This document shows positions 55,117 through 64,000 of a DNA stretch of 64,000 bases, one piece after another. The stretch is from Basidiobolus meristosporus CBS 931.73. Its lineage: Eukaryota; Basidiobolomycota; Basidiobolomycetes; Basidiobolales; Basidiobolaceae. Position numbers and translations under genes: made by a program. How positions within the stretch are numbered: position 1 is the stretch's first letter; each line of letters starts with the position of its first letter. The notes under the pieces were generated by a model. The model ran no database searches. It had not been told where the DNA came from and saw nothing but the letters and a program-made list of their open reading frames with translations. Location: contig MCFE01000306.1 of NCBI GenBank assembly GCA_002104905.1, forward strand, positions 1 to 64,000, written 5' to 3'.

Positions 55117-56999
55117 TCAGTTAAGTAATGCAAAGTTGGGCTGGGTGCAACTAGAAACTAATTTCTATTGGGAAATTTCTACCAAGGTATGCCTGATTTC
55201 TCTTGGTCACAAGACAACTTCTACACCATTCAATACAGTATTCACACAAACAAAAGCCAGAGTAAACTTATAAGGGGAACTAGAATCCAGAGGGGAGAAG
55301 GAATATATTGGCTAAATATCAAGAAGTTCTTGGCAGATATTCAGGAGGTGTTCATGGCAGAATTGGCAACAACCAAGCTTATGTTTGCAAGATGCATTTG
55401 TTGCCAGTAGTACAAGGTATATGGCAACTTTGCAAGTAGCACACTAAAAAGCCGTAGAGTTAGGTAATAGAAGTCTGTAAATTGTGGCAGGTGTGCCCAT
55501 TTGTAGAGGTCAGTAAGCAGGAGGCCATAGTTTTTTTGATTTGAACTATATGTGGAATACCCAAGGTAGTAGTGAGTAAGCAAATAAAGAGGGGTGATTC
55601 TACAGCGGAATATATAAATTCCACAAGGGGAGGTAGAAAAGGAAGTACAATTTGGTAAATTGATATGGTAGCATCATACAGAACCAGCTGTAGGCCATCA
55701 TACTGCCAATATAGTGCCATCAGAGTCTTACTGTGAGGCTGTCAAATACCGTCAAGCTTCTTGCCATATAAGGCAATTGGATGTCCTGGCTGGCTGGTCC
55801 CACTTAAAATAGTTGTAGAGTGCTAAAAGATTGCAATAGAACCATGCAATTATTGTCACAGCACCAATTAAATCTTGTCAAGTTTTATCCCTTTATTTGG
55901 CTGTAATATTAGCAAAACACCATCATGATCCTGTAATAAGATTGTTAAGAAGGTCACTAATTCCAAGCTGCTGGTATTACAATGGTCTCTAAATGGGATC
56001 CTGATGGCTGAACTAAATTGGATCCACCTGCAGGACCAAATTATTTTTCATAGGGATTCTCCAGGGCTTCTTTGATAATTCCAATTTCATCTTGGTAACC
56101 AGAAATAACTTCAAGGAGTTCATCTCTACAATGGTTGTCAGATCTTATCTGGGCAAGGTCTGAGTGTTCAAGCATCAAGGTGTTTCTTTCATGAATGATG
56201 TTTTCAAGCTGAACTGTAAGCTTTAGCAGATATCTTTGAGCTTCTTCCAACATAGAAAGATTTGAATTGCTTGCAGCTGAGGATATCTTGTAAATGGTTG
56301 AATGTAATGAAATTCAACACTAGAAATAGAGTATCCAAGAGAAAAGTGTAATTAAATTCCTGGATTGTTTGACTGAACCTCAGTGACAACTAAGTGCAGA
56401 ATCATAGAATTGTCACAGAGTGATGGAAATATATGCAGAGAATTTCTGGCCTAATATTGGTCTTGTATACAGCTGGGTTTGGCAATAAAGGCAAAGGAGT
56501 TAGTTTGCTATGCAAGGTAGGCTCAGTGCTCTTGGGAGTGCTAGATATGCTAGGCTGGAGTGGAAACCAGAATGGAATTGTTGAATTCTTATTTTTGCTA
56601 AGACATAATCTTGAATGCATCAAGACACACCCTAAGCCAAAAGGTTCAGTGAACTTTATTTATACATATCTGATCAAGTCCTATAGTAAGTGCCAAGACA
56701 CTGGACTAATTGAACTCTGTTGGGGTGCTCATAGGTGCATAAGACAAATGAGAAATTGTATCATTATTCAGCTGATGTCTTAGCAACTGCTAAGTGTTGG
56801 GATAGATCTCAGATGACTGATCACTTGAAAAGACTTATCAGATCAGTTGAGGTTATAATAACCATATGAAAGCTGATCAGGTGTGACAGCTAAAAATAGA
56901 TTCTGAGCAGTGATAAATAAACCAGAATTGGGATTAATTATATATGCATTACAAATAATCAGTTAGGAAACAGAATTCCTAACAGAGTAAAATAAGCCA
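55117..56999. other. Transposon interior without intact genes
   Basis: AT-rich, CG-poor. 55140-55320 is related to 57000-57200 (minus), a repeat downstream of the transposase. A short minus-strand coiled-coil-like frame at 56253-56041 (LLKLTVQLENIIHERNTL) is the only peptide of note; function unknown. Confidence 0.45.
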
Positions 57000-58370
57000 A
57001 GTTTTAAGTGTTATTGCACAACAATATGTTTCTTCTCTCTACTGGATTTGAGGCCCTCTTATAAGCGTGCTTTGGTTCTTGTTTGAATGAATCCCCCAAT
57101 GAATAGTGTAGAAACTGGCCTTTAACCAGGAGAAGCCCAATATATTTTGTTAAAGTTACCCTAATAAAAATTGATGGCTTGTTGAAACCAGCCTGACCTT
57201 GCATCACATAACTGGTTAGCAACACATTGGGGCTGCTTGACTTACAGATGTCAAGGACATTAGTGTCTCCATGTGCACATCTGCCCTCTGTATTTGCCAA
57301 CACTTACTGGCTGTCCTTCATGTGTCTACTCATCATATCCATCACTAGATCACTATAAAATAAATTCTGTCTTGCAGGTGGATCCAATCCAGATTAGCCA
57401 TCTGGATCCTGCAAAGAGTCCATCATAATGCTCCCAACCTGAAAATATTGACCCTCCACATAATCTTATGACAGGATTGTGACAGCATTTTATTGAGTGT
57501 ACTGCTAAATAAAGTTCAAAATATGACAGTGCTTAAGCAGTCTTTAGAGAAGATTTGAAGGGCATTTTGATGGTCTTAATGCCCTCTGAATTTACCTGCG
57601 CATTCCTAACCAGCCAACACATCCTATGCCTTATATGGCAAGAAAGCTGACTGTTCTGATGGCCTCATTGCAAACCTCCACTGGCATTATAATGACAATA
57701 TGGTGGCCTACTCTAGTTCTGTATAATACCACTGTACCAATATATTTTTTTGCTCTGCTGGATTATGTTCCCCATTATAGGTGTGCTGTGGCTCTTGAGG
57801 CTGCTTGGCTTCTCAGTGCCAAAGGCATAGGTGTCTCCACATGCATTTCTGTCCTCCATATCTTCAAACTCTTCCTGGCTGTTGTCCATATGATGACTCA
57901 TCACATCCATGACAGACTTTAAGGTAATATTCTTAATGAGATTGGGATATGGTAGCATGTGCAACTTGACATGTCTTCCTATTGACACAGTGATAGCAGA
58001 GATCTACATATTTGGCCTCATACTTTTAGTATAGCTGCTCAAATCTCTTTACAAACTCCTTGCATAAAAGCTACAGATGCATCAAGTTGGCATTGGTGAT
58101 ATACCTCTGGACAAATATTCCCACAATGCCAACTTATAACTCCCAATGCTTCCAGTGTACTCTTGGTAGAAATGGCTTATGAAGGCCACTTGAAAAAGTA
58201 TATGTCCAGTCTGGAGACTGTGTGAAGTACTTTGGGTAGCAGATGATCTGTAATAGCTTGCCAATTCTTTCAAATTTCTCTGATATCTCAAAGAGCTCAT
58301 TCAGCTTGAAATACCCCATATACAACTTGGTCATTGATACAGCAATATTTTTGAAAAGCAAATGCATTGC
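57000..58370 (-). pseudogene. Inverted partial copies of the CMC transposase
   Basis: Minus-strand text repeats the + strand transposase C-terminal half: KLYMGYFKLNELFEI, EKFERIGKLLQI, FLPRVHWKHWEL (58367-58134), then LPYPNLIKNITLKSV (57988-57713). A second shorter copy of the tail lies at about 57360-57000. Several stops are present. These copies suggest a second element or a rearrangement within the cluster. Confidence 0.65.
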
Positions 58371-58599
58371 TCCAAGGGCAAAGCTTTACATATAGATCAA
58401 TACAATGGCCAATTGAGGTACAACTAAAGTTTGAATAGAAACAAGTCTACTTATAGACACAAAAAGTAAGAAGATTGGTTTTACCTGGAAGTAAGTAGCT
58501 TGAACAAGAGAAAATAGCCAATCATAGTATACAAATGCTGGAGGTGATTGAGTGTTCAGGATCAAAGAGTGAGAAGATTAGCAGAAGACCAATCAAAAA

Positions 58600-59765
58600 C
58601 CACTTATGCATCAGACTTATTTGGTTGTACTGTGCCAGGGCATGCAGCGCAATCCATGGTTGTTAAAAACAATCAAGTGCAATGATGTAGCTACCAGTAG
58701 GCAGAATTGTTGTTTGACATTTTTGCACTATGTGGGACAATCCTCCATACTATGGTACAATCTGATACAAAGAAGTTACAACAAATGATTGTGCCAACTT
58801 GTAGTATTTGCATTGCATGCACACTTGGATACCACAATCATGGTAGGTAAAATCTTGTCCTTGAATAAGTTGCTTTGATGTGAATGGAAATAAATGCATA
58901 TCACAAAATAGACTACACTGATACTTACTAGTTTAGCTACCATCACCCCACTTGGATGGAATGTCAATCATGGTTGGTCTAAAAGTAACCTGAATCTGTG
59001 AGCCCCCAGTTGGTTCATTGACCAATGCACAAGCTCAAGACCCTGACAGGCAATCCACCCAAGAATATTATGTTGTGTAGAACACTCAATAGACAACACA
59101 TGTTTTAAGTCACAGCTCATTTGAAGCAGCACTTATGCAGTTATATCAAGAACTTTGATCCTTCAGAATTTTCATACATATGACTTCCCCAGCTGAAGAA
59201 TAAAGGAGAGTCTTTCTTTCCAGAATCCCCACGCTACAATTACAAGCTTCAAGGTTATAAGCCCTCCCCTGCATCACTTGCACTGTGATGTATTCTGACT
59301 TTGATTGGTACTACATCAGCAAAGAGACTGCAAAGCTCAAAAGAATCCAATCTAAGTTTTACAGGAAAATTACAATTTTCTGCCAGAAAAGTCCCCTCTA
59401 AGAAAACTCTTTACTCAAAAGACACCCCTTTAGACATCCCTTCAGTAAACCCCTTTACTCCAAAGAAGCCCCTTTTTGGGTTAAACCAAGTTCCAAATTT
59501 CCATATTGGCAAATACTTTCTCCAAAGGAAGTTACTTCCAGATAAGGAAAAGCTACTATCAGAGTAAATAAGCTCAATAGTAAACAGAAGGTCAGAACAC
59601 TGCTGTAGAAGTGAGAAACACTGCCTATAGTATATTTTGAGTATGAGATTGGGGATATTAGTGAACATTTCATCTTCTATCAGTACATCAAGCTCCAAAT
59701 TAGCTATTTCAGTATTTGAATACTGCAAGTTGTTGTATATTATTGATTAGCCTCTACATTGTAGA
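58600..59765 (-). repeat. Right long inverted repeat arm
   Basis: Inverted counterpart of 47357-49215. Its inner part (58600-58830) mirrors 49010-49210 (CCTGGCA, TGGATTGC, TGGTAGCTA, CCCACATAGTGCAAAA). Its outer end is CTCTACATTGTAG at 59752-59764. Confidence 0.8.
59385..59480 (-). repeat. Subterminal repeat array, right arm
   Basis: Inverted equivalent of 47640-47830 with fewer units (ACACCCCTTTAGACA, AACCCCTTTACTC, AAGCCCCTTTTT). Unit number differs between arms, so it has expanded or contracted independently. Confidence 0.7.
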
Positions 59766-60103
59766 GCAAATGGAGATATTGGAAGTGATTTTGGAGAATA
59801 AGTATATTATATGGTTTTCACTTAATGATTAATTGAATATAAATGTAGTATTTCTACTTTTACATAGTCTTGGCTTATTGAACACATAGGATAGGATATG
59901 GAAGGTCCCAAGAGCATGTGTGCCAATTTTAGGGCTGTTTGGGTAACTTTGAGAATTTTCATGTTCTGGGTACCTGGTATTTTGGTGATAATATTCAATG
60001 TGAATCCCATCAAGGAGTTTGGTCATTATTTTCCAGGACTTGAAGGTATTGATCTAAGTGACTTAGTTAGGTGAGCAGTAAGGTGGAACTACAAATTCTT
60101 ACA
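59766..60103 (-). repeat. 3' LTR of the minus-strand copia element, interrupted
   Basis: Read on the minus strand it starts TGTAAGAATTTGTAG at 60103 and follows LTR 1 through AAGTCACTTAGATCA and CATGTTCAATAA-type words to CCAATATCTCCA. It then stops, ~14 bp short of a normal LTR end, where the DNA-transposon arm begins. A possible remaining end piece (TGTTGTATTATGATTAGTTT) lies left of the cluster at about 47327-47347. Confidence 0.75.
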
Positions 60104-63100
60104 TCGCTCTTACTCCAGTAAATACTCATACTGACTAGTTCTAATTTCAACTTAAGATATTCAAACTTGTCTCTAGCTAATGGTTTGGTGAATATGTCTG
60201 CAATCAGTTCATCTAAAGAACAGTAAACCAAGCTAACTAAGTTATTCTCTATAGCTGCACATATGATATTATGTCTAATATCTATGTGCTTGGTTCTAGC
60301 ATGAAAAGCTGGATTTCTACCTAATTTAGACATCCTTCACTATCTTGAAATAAAGTGTTTTTTGACATACACCTATATCTATAAAAAGCTTTCTTAACCA
60401 CATTGCTGCTTTTGTAGCTTCACAGGCTGTCATATACTCTGGTTCTGTAGTCAAAAGTGCTACAGTTGGTTGTGTTCTAGAATTCAATGAAATTGCTCCC
60501 TGACAGTAAAGAATGGTGTATTGTAGTGAATCTTCTGACTTCTAAATTTTGGCCCCAATCAGCATCAGAGTATACCACAAGATCCTGTTCAGAATTCTTA
60601 TAAGTGGATTTTAAGCAGATATCAGCAGCTCCTTTCAGATATATAAAATTGTGTATAACTGCTTCAAAATGATCAGAACCATAGTTCTGATTAAGCTGGC
60701 TGACAACTCCCACTGAATATGAGAAATCTGGACATGTTCCAAGCCTGATATACATCCAACTGCCAACCATCAGTTGATAAGGAAAGTCAGGGCTTTCAGA
60801 TAGCTCCAAGCTCTCATGATTTGGTTGTGTTTTGACCAAATTAAGGTTTGTCTCCATTAGCGCAGTTGCTGGTTAACAATCTTCCATCTAGTACTTCTTT
60901 AGAATATCTTGCCTATACTTGGATTGACTTAGGGTGAGAGTGTGGGTGCTTCTATCTATGGAGAACTTTGTTCCTAAGTAGTAACTGAGTTCTCCTAGAT
61001 TGTACATCTTGAACTCCTTAGATAGTCTGGATTTAGTCTATTCCAATGTTACTGCGTTATTGGCAGCTATAATATATCACCCACCTAAAGACATAATAGC
61101 ACTGGATTGACTCTATCTGGCTAATAGTATAGACTACAGTCAGCATTACTCCTTTTGAAATTCAAGGATTCAAAATATGAGCCTATCTTGCAATTCCAGG
61201 CTCTGGATGATTGTTTGAGACCATATAGAGATTCTTTAAGCTTGCAGACCAAAAATCAGTTATCTTAATCAGCTAACCCATCAGGCTGGTCCATATACCC
61301 ATCCTCATCAGGTTCTTCATTCAGAAATGCAGTTTTTACATTCATTTAATGTATAAAAAACCTGTATTTGGCTGCAATAGCTAATATAATCTGATGGAAT
61401 TAAACTTGGCTACCAGTGCAAAGGACTCAGTATAGTCAAGTCCTGTTGTATGAGAGTATACTTTGGCCACAAGTCTTGCTTTGTATCTTTCAATTGCATC
61501 ATTGGCCTTGCATTTGGTCTCAAAAATCCATCTGCATCCAATTGATTTTTGCTATATTGGTAACTTGACCAGGTTCCAAGTTTGATTTTCTATTAGGGCC
61601 TGATAATGCTTAGCCATTGTAGATCTTAAAAACTTTGTCAGTGGGCTACTTAGGGCATCTTTTACAGTCTAGGGCTCATCAGTATGCACTGAATATGCAT
61701 AGGCTAAGTTTGTACCCTCATTGATAAAGTAAATTTGGCTATTTCTTGTCCAACTAGATCTCTTGGCATCTGATATTAGAATAATCACTTCTGTGATATT
61801 TCTAGGCACTGTTTCAGGCATAATCACAGTTGTAGAGTCCTTTGGAGTGAAATACCTTGCACTGTTTTGCTCTGATTCAATCCCAACAATTGGTGGACTT
61901 GAGATCATATTTTTGCCATCATCAAATGTCATTAGTGGCGCATATTTGGAATTTTCATCAAACAACACATTCTTGGACTTGTTCAGCTTCTTTGCTTTGG
62001 TATTTTGAGTCTGTAAGCCTTACTCACATTGCAGTAGCCCAAAATTATCCACTTTATACTGTTTGGCCTAAATTTTGGCTTATTTCCCAACAATTTCTTG
62101 GCATATACTGTACACCATATATTCTTAGATACTCTGCACTTGGTCAGTATCCATATCATGCTTCAAGTGGATTACAATCACAAAGTATTCTGTTATAACC
62201 CCTATTTTCAAGGTATATAGCTGCAGTAACTGCTTCCATGCAAATTATAGGATATTGTTGATCAGGGATCATCAATTTTGTCACATCAAGTATTGTTCTG
62301 TTTGCATGTTCTGCTACTGCATTTTGCTGTTGGGAATCTGGTGCAGTAGTATCTTGCTTTATCCCATGAGTTTTACCCAAGTAGATGTGTTACAAGTCTT
62401 GGTATAAGAGTTGTAGAGGAATAGAGAGTTTAGATGATATAGTAATCACTAAAACTTGGACTGGTTGTTATTAAGGTTCCAGCTGCTGATATACCTTTTG
62501 CTAGATTAATTGCTGACTAATTGAATTTCCTAGCATAGGCTTCATTTAATGACTAACGCAACTGATTTGATAGATTACACTAATATACCAATAGGTTAAG
62601 CATATGACTAACTGATTTGACTAAAAGCTGATCTAACCTAAACATCCAAGCAGTAGATCATAACAGATGAAGAGTTTTGAGTTACATTCTCAACCATTAT
62701 TAGAGCTATTTTCTTGATTCTTCACCGGTTTCTCTCTCCACCATAACTGTAAGCATCCTGAGCTTGGACAGAGCTTCTTTCTTTCTCTGCATTAAGCAGA
62801 CCCATGTGCATCTTGTATAATCATCAACAAAAGTAATTTAATACTTCATCCTACCTATGAATAAATATTGTTTAGGTACACACAGATCTGAGTGAATATT
62901 ATCTATTTTTTACTTAGTTTTGACTCACCTGGAGCTTGTGATCAGTTTTCTGGCTTGTTTCCCATATATGCAGGCCTTACAGTGCTCCAAACTAGCTGGG
63001 GGAGCAATTTTTACTCCATAAATTAGCTGATCTTTGATCATTTTGCTCAAAAAAAAATTGTATGCTCAAAACTCCTGGGCCAAAGCATTAGTGTATCTTC

Positions 63101-63950
63101 ATTTACGTCACTTATGTTGCATTCTAAATATGATGGAATATAAGTCAACCAGCATAAATTCTCATCTCTGATACTCAAAGCAATATGGGCATCATTTCAA
63201 TCAGTAATCCTGCATCCAGAACTGTCAAAGCTGTGATTGAGTTCTTCCACAGTGTCCTTGCTTACAGATAGTAGGTTCTAGGCTATTTTTGGTACATAGA
63301 GTACTTCATAAAAGGTCAGTGTATGGCATCCTTCTCTACTTCAGAGGCCTACTTGAATAGTTCTTTCTCCCACTGCATCAAGTGTACAAAAGCCACACAT
63401 GAAAACCTTCTTGATTGGAATTTCTTGATATTACTTAGAAAGTGCTTTTTGGTGTGTAAAGTATTGAGATGCTCCAGAGTCAATGTACCATGTTTGAGAA
63501 TTCTTGTTTGTGTTCATGTTTAGTGCACATAGGAATAGTCTATCATTTGTTGTTGGGATGTTTATTTCCATATTCAGGCTTTTTCTGCTGGTTATCTCTT
63601 GTTTTGAAGCACCAGTCAGATGCGTGTCCTCTCCTTCTGCATGAGTTGCAAGACAAGTTGCTGTTGCCTTTGTAGTGTCCTGAGTACCTCCTCTGTTGGT
63701 TCTCATGCCTTATCAAAGTATTTTCTTTTTCCTTCTTATTGGGGCTTAATTTTCTTAATTCTTCAACCAGCAGTGTTCCACATATACAATCCAAGGTTGA
63801 ATATTTGGTTCTGGACTCCAGGGCTGCTACAAAGCACTGAAACTCCTCTGTCAGGCTATTCAGAATGGTTACTATTAAACCCCCATCAGTGGTTGGTATG
63901 CCCCCTGATTACATCTCTTCCACCAGCAGGGAAATTCTTTTGATTAGAGT
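60104..63950 (-). pseudogene. Copia polyprotein remnant (Gag zinc knuckle to RNase H)
   Basis: In minus-strand order: Gag zinc knuckle C-x2-C-x4-H-x4-C (CNSCRRRGHASDWC, about 63794-63543); protease DSGAS (about 63480); integrase core QNAVAEHANRTI (62380-62156) and linker (61968-61669); reverse transcriptase tail with MVGSWMYIRLGTCPDFSYSV and SDADWG of RNase H (60857-60477); RNase H/C-terminal RTKHIDIRHN and ADIFTKPLAR (60333-60130). The order Gag-PR-IN-RT-RH is diagnostic of Ty1/copia. Many stops and shifts separate the parts. The 5' LTR should lie beyond the right edge. Confidence 0.9.
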
Positions 63951-64000
63951 TTTCATTTCTCATCCTAGCCGCATCTTTGTAGTAAGGAATTTTTGTCCAA

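Larger units (their letters stand above)
47357..59765. mobile_element. 12.4-kb CMC-type (CACTA/Plavaka-like) DNA-transposon cluster
   Basis: Bounded by long inverted repeats whose outer ends read TCTACAATGTAGAGGCTAAT on both sides. Inside are a Tnp2-like transposase (+, 52980-55116), a divergent second gene (-, 52374-50335), a second inverted partial transposase copy (58370-57000) and a copia integrase fragment (49651-50022). The termini resemble CACTA ends (CACTACAA) loosely. I could not find a convincing target-site duplication. It may be one rearranged element or two elements inserted head to head. Confidence 0.6.

Overview
The window looks like a piece of a fungal nuclear genome. Host genes are interrupted by short GT-AG introns of about 45-100 bp. 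Gene content is fungal: VPS35 retromer subunit, Mep2-type ammonium transporter, F-box/LRR protein, Kre9/Knh1-like secreted protein, mitochondrial D2HGDH/Dld2-type flavoenzymes and AGX1-type aminotransferase. An early-diverging lineage (Mucoromycota/Zoopagomycota grade) is my best guess from gene style, the SLC1-type symporter and the transposon load. That placement is inference only.

Layout. 1-7.8 kb: a head-to-tail array of APE-type LINE retrotransposons, all on the + strand, whose 3' ends run into short (CCCTAA)n telomere-type repeats. The outermost copy has an intact ORF2, the next is frameshifted with a stop, and the innermost are only short 3' tails. 8.5-24.5 kb: host genes, namely a Kre9-like protein, a small orphan gene, two D2HGDH paralogues flanking an AGX1-like aminotransferase, a small secreted orphan, and an F-box/LRR protein. 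24.5-33.5 kb: gene-poor, with transposon relics at 27.8-29.9 kb and faint exon-like fossils on the minus strand. 33.6-43.3 kb: host genes again, namely an intronless SLC1/DAACS symporter, an intronless YbaK-like deacylase, VPS35 (11 exons) and an ammonium transporter. 45.5-64 kb: continuous nested transposons. These are two tandem copia LTR-gag units, a 12.4-kb CMC (CACTA/Plavaka-like) DNA-transposon cluster bounded by long inverted repeats, and a degraded copia element on the minus strand that runs off the right edge.

The metabolic genes are thematically linked. D2HGDH-type enzymes oxidise D-2-hydroxy acids, AGX1 converts glyoxylate to glycine, the symporter is expected to take up dicarboxylates or acidic amino acids, and the ammonium transporter takes up nitrogen. 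Two GATA-factor-type sites lie upstream of the ammonium transporter.

The most notable signals are (i) the telomere-oriented LINE array with an outside-to-inside decay gradient, resembling Drosophila HeT-A in geometry; (ii) an apparently CpG-free intact LINE ORF2 in a genome whose host genes use CpG freely; (iii) a copia primer-binding site complementary to the anticodon arm of initiator tRNA-Met that also supplies the gag start codon; and (iv) a divergent two-gene DNA transposon with long inverted repeats and subterminal repeat arrays. All gene models were spliced by hand; no database search was possible.
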